A DNA stretch of 36,554 bases from Candidatus Eiseniibacteriota bacterium. GTDB taxonomy: Bacteria > Eisenbacteria > RBG-16-71-46 > SZUA-252. The stretch is from positions 1 through 36,554 of the forward strand of contig VBOR01000061.1 in the NCBI GenBank assembly GCA_005893165.1, read 5' to 3'. Positions 1-9,220 of this stretch are shown here, piece after piece. How positions within the stretch are numbered: position 1 is the stretch's first letter; the number at the start of each line of letters is the position of its first letter. The translations under genes and the position numbers were made by a program. The notes beneath the pieces were generated by a model. It made no database searches. It had not been told where the DNA came from and saw nothing but the letters and a program-made list of their open reading frames with translations.

Positions 1-1
1 C

Positions 2-2992
2 GACGCGGCCAACGTCTCCGCGGCGCCGGTCATCACCACCGCGCCGCATCGGGTCCACTACGAGGAGAACCGGATCCGCGACTTCAACTCCATGGCCGCG
101 AACACCCGGTGGGAGCGATGGTTCTGGTGGAGTTTTTCGGTCGATCGGAGCAAGCCACGGGGATCGAAGATCCCGTTCCCACTCGTGCTCCCAGGAGCGC
201 AGGCCGGCGGAACCGGCACGGTCTTCGTGCGCATGTGGGGTCGCGGGATCTCGGTCGGACAGAAGGCGGACCATTACGCCAACGTCTACTGGGACCGCGC
301 CCTGGTGGCGGCGGACTCGACGAACTTCAGCCTGCCGTTCGATCTCAAAGGCTCGGGGTTCACGGTGAACGCGGCCGATACGGTCTTGATCGAGGTTCCT
401 CCCGTCGCGGATCCCGCCGATCCGAACCGGGTCGATCAGAGCGAGCTTGCCTGGTTCGAGGTCGGCTACCCCAGGCGGCTCTCCGCGATCAACGACACGC
501 TTCAGTTCGCCGCGGACTCGACCCTCGGAGGTCCGGTGGCCTACGTGATGGACGGGATCACGGACACCACGGCGGTCTGGTTTCTCGACCGCACCGATCC
601 CGAGAATCCCATACGCTACGTGAACGGCGCCTTCTCCACGGGAGCGGCGCCCTTCACGCTCACGGTCGAGGATTCACTCGCGCCAGGTCCTCCGAAGCGT
701 TACGCCCTCCTCTCGACGGCGCGCGCGCCGCGCCCCGCGACGATCGCGCGATTCGCTCCCGCGACGGCGGCGCACACCGTCACGAACCTGCTCGATCCCG
801 ACGTGGGCGTGGACTACCTGATCGTCGCGCATCCTTCCCTCCTGGCCTCGGCGGAGTCGCTCGCGACCTATCGAGCCACCCACCTTCTTGGGTTCGCGGC
901 GCCTCGCGTGGGCATCGCCACGACCGACCGAATCGCCGCGCAGCTCGGGGGAGGCTCCCAGGGGCCGGTGCCGATCCGGAACCTGCTCGCGTACGCGCGC
1001 CTTCACTGGACCGGGCCCGCGCCGGCCTACGTCTGTCTCTTCGGAGACGCCTCGCTCGACCCCAAGAACTACCTGGGATTCGGCGATCCGGACCTCGTGC
1101 CCACGTACTCGAACTACTACGAAGTCTTTCCCGCCTTGTTCCAGTGGGTGTCCGACGATTTCTACGGGCTCCTGGACGGGCCCGGCGACCAGATCCTCGA
1201 CATCGCGGTCGGGCGTCTTCCGGCGAAGAATGCCGCGGAAGCCTCCACGATTTCCCGCGTCAAGGTCCTGGCCTACGAGGGGGCGACGGAGTTCGACTCC
1301 TGGCGCGCGCGCGCCCTCCTCTGCGCGGACGATTCGAAGAAACGCGAGAGTGACGACCCGCTCGGGAACGACCACGTCAATCAGATGGAGCGGAAAGACC
1401 GCCTCCACCTGCCGTACCCGATCGAGCGCTCGAAGGTCTACCTCAATGACTACGCCTTCGCCGACACCTCGCAGCAGTCCAAGCCCGCGGCCCGCGACGA
1501 TTTCATCTCGCGCATCAATCAGGGGAACTGGCTCGTGGACTACATCGGCCACGGCTCCGACCAGATCATCGCCGACGAGCAGGTCTTCCGCTCCTCGGAC
1601 ATCGGCCGCCTCACGAACGCGACGCGTCCTTCCCTCTTCGGATTCTTCAGCTGCACCGTGGGGCAATTCGACGCCCTGGGGCAGGGGGGACTGGGAGAGC
1701 TCCTCCTCAAGACGCCGGCTGGCGGGGCGGCCGCGTCCATCGCGGCCACCGAGGTAGGGTTCGGGTTCGAGAGCACGCAGCTGAACGACGACATCGTGGA
1801 CCGGCTCTTCCCCCTCCGGCCGCGCGTCGATTCGACGCAGACGGTGGGAGTCGCGCTCCAGGGGGCCAAGAACGCGCACGTGAACACCGTCGCGCGCAAG
1901 TACGTGCTCCTCGGCGACCCCGGGCTTTCCCTCCCCATGCCCCGAGGGAGGGGAGTCTGGGAGAAAGCCCCCCTGGATTCCGTTCTACGCGGCGACCTCG
2001 TCGTCCTGCGCGGGCACACGATCTTTCCCGACTCGAGCCGGGACACGCTCTCCTCGGGGACGGCCCGGATCCAGGTCCAGGGGAAACCCTTCGATCGCAC
2101 GCAGACGGGCCTCGGTCCCAATGGGACCCGGCAGACCGTCCACTACTTCGTGCCCGGCCCGATTCTCTTCCGCGGAGACGTCCCGCTTTCTTCAGGGACG
2201 TTCGAGGCTCGCTTCGTTGTCCCGGTGGATGCGCGCGTGGCGGGCGGCACGGGGCAACTCCGGGCGCTGCTGAGCGCCGCGGGGGGAAGAGGCGTCGGAT
2301 TGGCGGTCGATTCACTCAGGATCGGGCAGGGGATTTCCTCCCGCACCGACCTCGATCCGCCCGTCATCGCGCTCCTCCACCCGGCGGGCGCCGATTCCAC
2401 GTTCCGGTCCGGCGACCGGCTCACGTTCGTGATCCAGGACTCGAGCGGGGTGGACCTGACGCGGCTCGACAACGCCCACACGATCTTCGTCATCGTGGAC
2501 GACCGCGGGACGCCGTCGGAGGTGACCCCAGGCTTCGCCTACGACGTGGGAAGCTACACGCGCGGGACGGTGGGGTTCACCCTGCCCTCGCTGGCCGAGG
2601 GCCTCCACACGATCGAGATTCATGCTTCGGACCCGGTGGGGAATATCGCGGTCCGGACCTTCGTGATCGACGTCCACGCCCAGGCGCTGCCGGGCGATCC
2701 GATGCAGCTGACCCAGGTCTTCAATTACCCGAACCCGTTCGAGGGAACGACCTACATCCACGCCCGTCTGAACCAGGGCGGAAGGATCCACGTGGGAATC
2801 TACACGGTGGCGGGACGGCGGGTCCGTGACCTGGCCTCGGACGGGCGCGCCGGGGAAAATTACCTTCCGTGGGACGGAAAGGATTCTCAGGGAGAAAATG
2901 TGGCGATCGGAGTGTATCTGTTTAGAGTCACTGCCGAATCTCCCGAAGGCAAACGGGCTTCGGTGGTTGGGCGGGCCCTCCGGAAGAGGTGA
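2..2992 (+). CDS. porU: PorU-like C25 (gingipain-family) peptidase, type IX secretion sortase; 5' end outside window
   Basis: The reading frame is open from base 2, so the N-terminus and signal peptide lie upstream. The C25 cysteine-peptidase fold starts near window residue 270 (VDYLIVAHPSLL). The catalytic His is in the GHGS motif (His codon 1550-1552) and the catalytic Cys in FFSCTVG (Cys codon 1652-1654), both intact. The C-terminus (from about base 2707, YPNPF) is a FlgD-like/T9SS type A sorting domain ending in a basic tail. In Bacteroidetes, PorU sits on the outer membrane, removes the sorting domain from T9SS cargo and links cargo to the surface. In Porphyromonas porU is followed directly by porV, as here, which favours PorU over a plain C25 cargo protease. 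The gene ends about 100 bases before porV, with a promoter in the gap. Confidence 0.78.
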   Translation, partial: DAANVSAAPVITTAPHRVHYEENRIRDFNSMAANTRWERWFWWSFSVDRSKPRGSKIPFPLVLPGAQAGGTGTVFVRMWGRGISVGQKADHYANVYWDRALVAADSTNFSLPFDLKGSGFTVNAADTVLIEVPPVADPADPNRVDQSELAWFEVGYPRRLSAINDTLQFAADSTLGGPVAYVMDGITDTTAVWFLDRTDPENPIRYVNGAFSTGAAPFTLTVEDSLAPGPPKRYALLSTARAPRPATIARFAPATAAHTVTNLLDPDVGVDYLIVAHPSLLASAESLATYRATHLLGFAAPRVGIATTDRIAAQLGGGSQGPVPIRNLLAYARLHWTGPAPAYVCLFGDASLDPKNYLGFGDPDLVPTYSNYYEVFPALFQWVSDDFYGLLDGPGDQILDIAVGRLPAKNAAEASTISRVKVLAYEGATEFDSWRARALLCADDSKKRESDDPLGNDHVNQMERKDRLHLPYPIERSKVYLNDYAFADTSQQSKPAARDDFISRINQGNWLVDYIGHGSDQIIADEQVFRSSDIGRLTNATRPSLFGFFSCTVGQFDALGQGGLGELLLKTPAGGAAASIAATEVGFGFESTQLNDDIVDRLFPLRPRVDSTQTVGVALQGAKNAHVNTVARKYVLLGDPGLSLPMPRGRGVWEKAPLDSVLRGDLVVLRGHTIFPDSSRDTLSSGTARIQVQGKPFDRTQTGLGPNGTRQTVHYFVPGPILFRGDVPLSSGTFEARFVVPVDARVAGGTGQLRALLSAAGGRGVGLAVDSLRIGQGISSRTDLDPPVIALLHPAGADSTFRSGDRLTFVIQDSSGVDLTRLDNAHTIFVIVDDRGTPSEVTPGFAYDVGSYTRGTVGFTLPSLAEGLHTIEIHASDPVGNIAVRTFVIDVHAQALPGDPMQLTQVFNYPNPFEGTTYIHARLNQGGRIHVGIYTVAGRRVRDLASDGRAGENYLPWDGKDSQGENVAIGVYLFRVTAESPEGKRASVVGRALRKR

Positions 2993-3008
2993 AGCCCCGG
3001 GGGGAACC

Positions 3009-3037
3009 TTGACCCGGCTGCGTAAGTCCGCTAGAAT
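3009..3037 (+). promoter_or_regulatory. Sigma70-type promoter for porV
   Basis: TTGACC at 3009-3014, a 17-base spacer and TAGAAT at 3032-3037. It lies in the short gap after porU and gives a leader of about 50 bases before the porV start. Both hexamers differ from the Escherichia coli consensus by one base. It is one of three promoters here with the TTGnnn-N17-TAGnnT form. Confidence 0.7.
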
Positions 3038-3081
3038 TGTGTACTAGGGCCGGGGCGCACGCGCGTCCCTATCTTTTTCTT

Positions 3082-3088
3082 AAGGAGG
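3082..3088 (+). promoter_or_regulatory. Strong ribosome binding site that fixes the porV start
   Basis: AAGGAGG at 3082-3088 lies 6 bases before the ATG at 3095. It rules out the in-frame TTG at 3089, which would touch the site with no spacer. Confidence 0.85.
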
Positions 3089-3094
3089 TTGCAG

Positions 3095-4060
3095 ATGAGT
3101 CGTTTTGTCGCCGGCTGCCTTGGACTTCTTTGTATTCTGGGTGCTTACGCGGGCACCGCGCACGCCCAGGCCGAGGCAGGTGCTCAATCACTCCTGATCG
3201 CCCCGGGGGCCCGCTCCGACGGAATGGGACGCGCCTACGTAGCAGTGGCCAATGACGCAAACGCCATCTGGTGGAATCCAGGGGCGCTCGCGTTCACGAC
3301 CGGGCACGACATCAGCACCATGTACACCAAGCTCGTGCCGGACCTCGCCGACGACGTTTTCTTCTCCTATACCTCCTATACCCAGCATGTGGAAGGCTGG
3401 GGTGGTCTCGGATTCAGCCTCGGATACCTGAGCTACGGCAAGAGCACGGCCACCGACCCGGACGGAAGCATCCTGGGAGATTTCACCAGCTACGAGCTGG
3501 CGCCCACGCTTGCCTACGGCACCGAGCTCATGAAGGGCATGGGATTCGGCGTCGCCTTGAAGCTCGTGCGCGTCGACTTGGCTCCCGGCAATCTGACGCA
3601 GGACCAAAGGCCCGGGCGCGGCACGACCTTCGCCGCCGATCTCGGCGCGCTCTACAAGCTCCCGCAGTGGAAGAGCTCCCTCGGGCTCGCGCTGCAGAAT
3701 CTCGGTCCCAACATCGCCTACATCGACCAGGACCAGTCCGACCCGCTGGGACGTAACGTGAAGCTCGGCGCCGCGGTCACCCCCTTCGAGACCGAAATAT
3801 ACCGGGTGCTCGTCACCGCCGACGTGAACAAGTCGCTCTTGAGCAACGGCGCGTGGATCGAGGACGCGGGCGGGGAATTCGAGTTCAACCGGCTTCTCTC
3901 GGTCCGGGCGGGCTACATCTACGACCCGCGCGGGACGATCAAAGACGCGACGTACGGCCTCGGACTCAACTATCGCGGTATCCGCATCGACTACGCTTCG
4001 GTGCCGCAATCGCAGTTTCTGGCTCGAGTGAACCGGTTCTCGGCGAGCTACCACTTCTAA
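3095..4060 (+). CDS. porV: PorV/PorQ-family outer-membrane barrel, T9SS component
   Basis: The 321-residue product has a signal peptide (MSRFVAGCLGLLCILGAYAG, cleavage near AHAQA). This is followed by the family signature at the start of the mature protein: GARSDGMGRAYVAVANDANA and then IWWNPGALA. The rest alternates like a beta-barrel, and the C-terminus ends in Phe (SASYHF), as expected for an outer-membrane protein. In T9SS, PorV shuttles cargo from the SprA translocon to the PorU sortase by binding the sorting domain. It follows the PorU-like gene and is 4 bases upstream of a gene for a protein with such a domain, so porV and the protease are probably co-transcribed. The paralogues PorQ and PorP-like proteins are alternatives, but the PorU neighbour favours PorV. 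Confidence 0.82.
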   Translation: MSRFVAGCLGLLCILGAYAGTAHAQAEAGAQSLLIAPGARSDGMGRAYVAVANDANAIWWNPGALAFTTGHDISTMYTKLVPDLADDVFFSYTSYTQHVEGWGGLGFSLGYLSYGKSTATDPDGSILGDFTSYELAPTLAYGTELMKGMGFGVALKLVRVDLAPGNLTQDQRPGRGTTFAADLGALYKLPQWKSSLGLALQNLGPNIAYIDQDQSDPLGRNVKLGAAVTPFETEIYRVLVTADVNKSLLSNGAWIEDAGGEFEFNRLLSVRAGYIYDPRGTIKDATYGLGLNYRGIRIDYASVPQSQFLARVNRFSASYHF

Positions 4061-4064
4061 AAAC

Positions 4065-7000
4065 GTGCGGATCCCCCGGACTCTCCTCCGTTCGGCGGCG
4101 ATCCTGATCTTCGGGAGCCAGGTCCTCCCCCTGCACGGGGACCTGGCTCCTTCTGCTTGGGGCGCCACCCTGACCGCCTCGCGGACCGCAACCCTGGAAT
4201 CGCGGAGGTCGCCGCAGGCGCTCCGGATCGCCGCGAAGCGGGCCGAGCGCTGGCGGGCGTTCCCGCATCGCATCGGTGAGCTGTCCAGCCGCCCCTTCGT
4301 GTCGGGGCGCCGGCCGCCCCTCCTCTCCATCCAGGGAGGAAAGCTCGCGCGCACGACCCTCTTTCAGCCGTCCACGCCCGAGACGATCCGCGTGCTCGGC
4401 CTCAAGATCGATTTCGCCAACGACTCCCTGGGCTCGCTGACGACGACCCCGGACGGCAAGTTCGACCTCCGCGATGGACGCTCGCTGGGGATCCTGATCG
4501 ACCCTCCGCCCCACGACCGGAACTACTTCCTGAAGCATCTCGAGGGCCTGCGGCGGTACTGGAAGTTCGCCTCCTACGGGCACCTCGTGATCGAGTACGA
4601 CGTCTACCCGAAAGCGAACACCGGCGCCTACCGTCTCGCGGACACCGGGCGCTACGGCCCGTGGACGCTGGGCCAGCAGTCCTTCGACAGCGCCCAGCGT
4701 TTCTTCCACGATGCCGTGACGGCCGCGGACCAGACCGATTCCATCCCCTTCGGTCAGTTCGACGTGGTCTCGCTCTTCCACGCGGGATCGGACTTCCAGA
4801 CCGATCTGAAGGGCGACAGCCCGCGCGATTTCCCGACCTTCCAGATCAATCTGAGCGACTCGGTTCCGGTGAACGGCGGCGCGGTCCTGATCCGGGGCGG
4901 ACTCGTCATGCCCGAGACCGAGAGCCAGGACGGCTACTTCGCCGCGATCAACGGGACCCTGGCGCACGAGTTCGGGCACACGCAGGGTCTCCTGGATCTC
5001 TACGACATCGAGACGCTGCTCCCGGGCGTGGGCGTCTGGAGCAACATGGACTCAGGCTACCTGCTCAGCACCCCGGTGCAGGACTCGACCGGCGCGAGGG
5101 TGGAGGCGAGCGGCGTGCTCCCGGTGAGCCTCGACCCCTGGTCCAAGCTCCTCCTCTGGCCCGACCTGATCTCGTACGTCGATCCGGGGCGCTCCCTCAC
5201 GACATCGCTCCGCGCCACGGAGCTGTCGGACACGACGCTCTTCGTGCCGCTGGGAGGCGAGGAGTTCTACCTCATCGAGAACCGCCAGACCGACCTGAAC
5301 GGCGACAACATCCTCTATCTGGATCAGGAGGATTCGACCGGCGTGTTCCTGGGTCCCGCCGCCGCGGACGCGGCCGACTCCCTCGGCGACAGGGAGTACG
5401 ACTTCCTCCTCCCGGGGCAGGGGATCCTGATCTGGCACGTGGACAATTCGGTCATCTACGGGCGCCATATCCCGCCCGACTTCGGCGTCAATTCGAACCC
5501 GGCGCGGCGCGGCTTGAGGGTCGAGGAAGCGGACGGGATCGAGGATCTCGGCGACCCGAGGTCGCCCTATCTATTCGGAAGCCCCTTCGATCCCTGGTTC
5601 GCCGGAAACCACACCCACTTCGGTCCCGAGACCACCCCCAATACGAACACGAACGACGGTGGGCTGAGCCACGTCACGATCGATGTGCTGAGCCCGGCGG
5701 CGCTCGACATGGGGATCTCGGTCCGGGCCGACTGGCGCGTTGCCGGCTGGCCCGTCGCGACCCCGGCGAGCCAGCGTGGCGCCAAGCCCACGTACGGACG
5801 ATTCCACCATGACGGATTGGTCTCGGTCGTGACAGCCGTGGACAGTCTCGTGTTCGCGTACCAGGCGAATGGACAGCCCTATTACACCGTGGGGGACAGC
5901 AGCGTGATCGCCGCGCTCCCCGCGAAAATCGTGGGTCCGGTGCTCTTCGCCGACAGCCTGTTCCACCGGAATCCGCTCGCGACCCACGACGGAGCGATCG
6001 TGGCGACCGCGGCGGACGGAGGGGTGTACGCGTATCGGACCGCTCCTCGCGATTCCGGCTCTTCGTACCTTCTGGTGGGCTGGCCCCCCGCGCTCGATCC
6101 CGCTTCTCCGACCGTGCTCGCCACGACGGGGCCCGTCCTCGATCCCGGCGGTCAGGTCATCGTGGGCGGAGGCGACGGCAGGGTCTTCGCGATCGTTCCC
6201 TCGGACAGCGTCACGGTGGCGCCGCGAACCGCTCCACTGGCGGACACGCTGAAGGTCGGAGCCTCGGTGATCACGGCGCCGGTGTCTGGAAACCTCGCCG
6301 TGGGGCGCTTCACGGGAGCGGGGGGATATCAGGTGGCGTGGGCCCTGTCGAACGGATGGATCCGGATCGCGGATCCTCTCGGCAAGTCTCTGACCCCGTT
6401 CGAAGTGCACTTCCGGGTTCAGAATCCTTTCTTCGAGCCGTATCTCCTGGGTGTGGACATGGACCGCGCGCCGGACCGGAACCTCGAGCTCGTGGTCTCG
6501 GACCGGAGGCAGAACATGATCCACTGCTTCCGCCTGGACGGAACGGAGCTTCCCGGATGGCCGGTCTCCGTCGCGGGGACGCTCCGGGGTCCGGTCGCCG
6601 CGGGGGACCTGGACGGCGACGGATATCCCGAGCTCTTCGCGATGGACAAGGAAGGCCGCGTGCACCGCTACAACCGGAACGGCGTGGAACCTCCCTCGTG
6701 GCCGGTGTCGATGACGGGAAGATATGGTGACGAGGCGCGCGGCGGGGAGGGATCGCCCCTCGTGGCCGACGTGGCCGGGGATCCAAGGCCCGAGGTGATC
6801 GTGGCGCTGGACAATGGGCTTCTGGTCGCGCTGGGGAATGACGGCAAGACCCTCTCCGGCTGGCCCCTCGCCATCCAGGGCGGGGCCTCCTCGAGCCCGG
6901 CCCTGCTCAGCATGAACGACGCGTTTTTGACGCCGGACCCGCCGGGCGCGGCCTGGACCCATCTCGTCATCGGGGGGGACGATGACGGCGCGCTTCATGC

Positions 7001-7427
7001 GTTTCAACTCCCCGTGCGCGCGGACAGCGCGCTTTTTTCCACCGATGGAGTCTCGGTGCGGACCCCGTGGGCGGAGTTCGGGGGCAACCGGAGACGCACC
7101 TCCGTGCTGGAGGACGTCTTCCAGGGCGCGGTGGCTCAGGCGCCACAGCTCGGCAAGGGGTCGGTTTTTTTCTTCCCGAACCCGGCCCACGGGCAGGATA
7201 TCGGGCTCGCGTATACGCTGGGACAAGGGGTTAGCTCGGTCGTCATCCGGGTACTCGATCCGACCGGCACCGAGGTCAAGCGGCTCGACGGGACTTCGAG
7301 TCCCGCGCAAAATGTTGTGAGAATCCCGGTTCGGGATCTGGCGAGCGGGGTATATCTCGTACGCTTGGAGGTCCAGGGTTCCGGGGCGGACAACGTGGTC
7401 TTCGGCAAATTCGCCGTAGTCAAGTAA
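4065..7427 (+). CDS. Secreted M6-type metalloprotease with propeller repeats and T9SS sorting domain
   Basis: The 1120-residue protein starts at GTG 4065, four bases after porV. A signal peptide covers about residues 1-34. The metzincin-like zinc site is HEFGHTQGLLDLYD with His301, Glu302 and His305; the Asp after GLL fits the third ligand of M6 (immune inhibitor A) peptidases, and WSNMDSG downstream fits the Met-turn. From about residue 560 to 1010 there are FG-GAP/VCBS-like propeller blades, including DLDGDGYPELFAMD near residue 847 and several GWP-containing repeats. The last 85 or so residues (FFFPNPAHG to a Lys end) form a type A sorting domain. It is probably cargo of the PorU/PorV pathway and acts outside the cell; its substrate cannot be told. 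No disruption is visible. Confidence 0.8.
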   Translation: MRIPRTLLRSAAILIFGSQVLPLHGDLAPSAWGATLTASRTATLESRRSPQALRIAAKRAERWRAFPHRIGELSSRPFVSGRRPPLLSIQGGKLARTTLFQPSTPETIRVLGLKIDFANDSLGSLTTTPDGKFDLRDGRSLGILIDPPPHDRNYFLKHLEGLRRYWKFASYGHLVIEYDVYPKANTGAYRLADTGRYGPWTLGQQSFDSAQRFFHDAVTAADQTDSIPFGQFDVVSLFHAGSDFQTDLKGDSPRDFPTFQINLSDSVPVNGGAVLIRGGLVMPETESQDGYFAAINGTLAHEFGHTQGLLDLYDIETLLPGVGVWSNMDSGYLLSTPVQDSTGARVEASGVLPVSLDPWSKLLLWPDLISYVDPGRSLTTSLRATELSDTTLFVPLGGEEFYLIENRQTDLNGDNILYLDQEDSTGVFLGPAAADAADSLGDREYDFLLPGQGILIWHVDNSVIYGRHIPPDFGVNSNPARRGLRVEEADGIEDLGDPRSPYLFGSPFDPWFAGNHTHFGPETTPNTNTNDGGLSHVTIDVLSPAALDMGISVRADWRVAGWPVATPASQRGAKPTYGRFHHDGLVSVVTAVDSLVFAYQANGQPYYTVGDSSVIAALPAKIVGPVLFADSLFHRNPLATHDGAIVATAADGGVYAYRTAPRDSGSSYLLVGWPPALDPASPTVLATTGPVLDPGGQVIVGGGDGRVFAIVPSDSVTVAPRTAPLADTLKVGASVITAPVSGNLAVGRFTGAGGYQVAWALSNGWIRIADPLGKSLTPFEVHFRVQNPFFEPYLLGVDMDRAPDRNLELVVSDRRQNMIHCFRLDGTELPGWPVSVAGTLRGPVAAGDLDGDGYPELFAMDKEGRVHRYNRNGVEPPSWPVSMTGRYGDEARGGEGSPLVADVAGDPRPEVIVALDNGLLVALGNDGKTLSGWPLAIQGGASSSPALLSMNDAFLTPDPPGAAWTHLVIGGDDDGALHAFQLPVRADSALFSTDGVSVRTPWAEFGGNRRRTSVLEDVFQGAVAQAPQLGKGSVFFFPNPAHGQDIGLAYTLGQGVSSVVIRVLDPTGTEVKRLDGTSSPAQNVVRIPVRDLASGVYLVRLEVQGSGADNVVFGKFAVVK

Positions 7428-7439
7428 CTTGGACGCTAC

Positions 7440-7445
7440 TATAAT
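7440..7445 (+). promoter_or_regulatory. Possible -10 element for the DUF5683-like pair
   Basis: A perfect TATAAT lies 13 bases after the protease stop codon, in an unusually AT-rich patch of this GC-rich window. The hexamer 17 bases upstream is TAGTCA, a four-of-six match to a -35. It lies about 45 bases before the inferred start of the next gene. Confidence 0.45.
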
Positions 7446-7490
7446 TAGTTGTAGTGTAAGTAGGTTCAGGCCGATTCAGGGGACCAGATA

Positions 7491-8288
7491 CTGACTTCGA
7501 GGCGTTTCACCTTCTTCTTTGCGGCAATTCTGGCCGTCGCGACGTATCCCCGGATGGGCCCTGCCGCGTCCTTGCTCGACTTCGAAGGCACCATGCCGCA
7601 AGAAATTCTGCTCGCGCAACGCGCCATCGCCGACTCCGTGACGCCCCACACGCCCCTCGATCCCGGTGTTCCGGCCGCTTCCCCCACGGAGGAGACGAAC
7701 CCAAAGCTACACAGGTCGGTGGGAAAAGCGTTCCTCATGAATCTGGCGATTCCGGGGGCCGGGCATCTGTACGCAGGAGAGAAGCGGGGGTTCGTTCACC
7801 TGGGACTGGAGGGCATGGCCTGGGCCGCATACCTCTACTATCACGACCGCGGAAAGGCCAAGGAGAAGGAGTTCGAGACCTACGCCGACGGCCACTGGGA
7901 CTACACCCGCTGGATCCAGTCCAATCCCCAGTACCAGAATTCCCCCGAGGACAGCCTGATCATCTACTTCAGAGACCACAACCGTCAGCAGTACTATGAG
8001 GACATCGGAAAGATTTCCACGTACTGGGACGGCTGGGACACCCAGGACAACCGAAATTTCTATCGCGGAATTCGCGCGCGCAGTAATAACTTCTTGAAGA
8101 ACGCGCACACCGCCGTCGCGGGGGCGTTCGTGAATCGCATCGTCAGCGCGGTGGACATCCTGCGCGTCATGAAGAACAAGAGCCACGCGGCGCTCGGAGA
8201 GCAGACCAAGATCCGGTTCAACATGCGCACGAAACCCTTCGCGAGGGACAATGCCTTCGGGTTCGTCGTCACCAGGGGTCTCGACTAA
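7491..8288 (+). CDS. Exported DUF5683-like protein with apparent CTG start
   Basis: The first ATG in frame is at 7554, but the open frame before it encodes a near-ideal signal peptide, TSRRFTFFFAAILAVA, starting at CTG 7491 (ATA at 7488 is the only other rare option). No ATG, GTG or TTG lies between the upstream in-frame stop at 7461 and 7554, and a GGGGA purine run at 7479-7483 is well spaced from 7491. The product would be 265 residues. The core (VGKAFLMNLAIPGAGHLYAG, then membrane-like hydrophobic stretches) matches the style of DUF5683, a Bacteroidetes domain of unknown function with a P-G-x-G-x-x-Y motif. Its C-terminal part, with NRIVSAVDILRVMK, is shared with the next gene. The function is unknown. 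Confidence 0.65.
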   Translation: MTSRRFTFFFAAILAVATYPRMGPAASLLDFEGTMPQEILLAQRAIADSVTPHTPLDPGVPAASPTEETNPKLHRSVGKAFLMNLAIPGAGHLYAGEKRGFVHLGLEGMAWAAYLYYHDRGKAKEKEFETYADGHWDYTRWIQSNPQYQNSPEDSLIIYFRDHNRQQYYEDIGKISTYWDGWDTQDNRNFYRGIRARSNNFLKNAHTAVAGAFVNRIVSAVDILRVMKNKSHAALGEQTKIRFNMRTKPFARDNAFGFVVTRGLD

Positions 8289-9165
8289 AACCGTAGCTCT
8301 CATTCTCACGATGGCCGCCGCGTTCGCGACCGTCCCCATAGCACAAGCCGACTCCAGATTCGATCTCGCTCCGGGCGCGTCACGCTCCTGGCGGGAGGCG
8401 GCTGCCTGGAGCCCGCTCGCGGATCTATACGCGGCGCGTTCCACGCTCCCCGCGGAGACGCTCTCGGACTCGACCGCCACGCAGCCCGCCCCGGCGGATC
8501 GCGGAGCCGCTCCCTCGAGCGACGCGCGCCCGGCACGAGGCTCGAAGAAGGCGCTCCTGCTTTCCATTCTCCTGCCGGGGGCGGGGGAGCTGTATTCCGG
8601 CCACAAGAGCCGCGCGACGGGGTTCTTCATCTCGGAAGGGGTGATCTGGGCGAACTGGGTCACCTGGCGGATCGCCGGGCGTCTTCGCAGGGACAACTAC
8701 ATCGAGCAGGCGCACCTGAACGCCGGCATGGGGACGAGCTCCGAATCGGACGACTTCTGGAGACTGGTCGGAATCTATACGCGCTCGAGCGGATCGGGCC
8801 CCGATTCCTACGAGGACGCGCTGCGCCGCGACGCGCGCAACGAATTCCCCTCGGATCCGGCGGCGCAGGATGCGTGGGTCGCGGAGCGGCTTCCCACGGG
8901 GAATCGAGCATGGAACTGGACGAGCGCGGAGGCGCAGGCAGCCTTCCGCGACACCCGGCACAACTCGACGCGCGCGTACCAGCGGGCCAAGTATTCCATC
9001 GCGTTCGCGATCCTGAACCGCGTGGCCAGCGTGATCGACACGCAGATGCTTCATCGCAAGGATTCCAAGGCGGACGTGTCGGCGATCGACGGGCCCCGGG
9101 TTCGAATCCTCACGGACATGACCGCCGATGGCGGGGGAAGGCTGCTCGTCCGGAGCACGTTCTAG
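8251..9165 (+). CDS. Exported DUF5683-like protein, paralogue of the preceding gene
   Basis: The 304-residue product starts at ATG 8251, inside the last 38 bases of the preceding gene, which suggests coupled translation. Residues 1-32 form a signal peptide (hydrophobic VALILTMAAAFATVPIAQA). A low-complexity Ala/Pro/Ser linker follows, then the DUF5683-like core ALLLSILLPGAGELYSGHKS and a hydrophobic segment. The closing motif AILNRVASVIDTQML parallels NRIVSAVDILRVM in the upstream gene, so the two look like a tandem duplication that has diverged. A start at ATG 8311 is possible but would cut the signal peptide. No enzymatic motif is visible; a role in the envelope is inferred from export and context. 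Confidence 0.65.
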   Translation: MPSGSSSPGVSTKTVALILTMAAAFATVPIAQADSRFDLAPGASRSWREAAAWSPLADLYAARSTLPAETLSDSTATQPAPADRGAAPSSDARPARGSKKALLLSILLPGAGELYSGHKSRATGFFISEGVIWANWVTWRIAGRLRRDNYIEQAHLNAGMGTSSESDDFWRLVGIYTRSSGSGPDSYEDALRRDARNEFPSDPAAQDAWVAERLPTGNRAWNWTSAEAQAAFRDTRHNSTRAYQRAKYSIAFAILNRVASVIDTQMLHRKDSKADVSAIDGPRVRILTDMTADGGGRLLVRSTF

Positions 9166-9220
9166 CAGCCGGATTCCCGCCCTCGCTTGCCGCGACGAGG
9201 CTTCTCCACTCCGAACGAAC

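Noticed and set aside
3089..3091. TTG start for porV
   Set aside because: It abuts the AAGGAGG with no spacer; ATG 3095 has ideal spacing.
7434..7455. CTAC...GTAG inverted repeat as a terminator after the protease gene
   Set aside because: Four-pair stem with a long AT loop and no T-run; it overlaps the TATAAT element.
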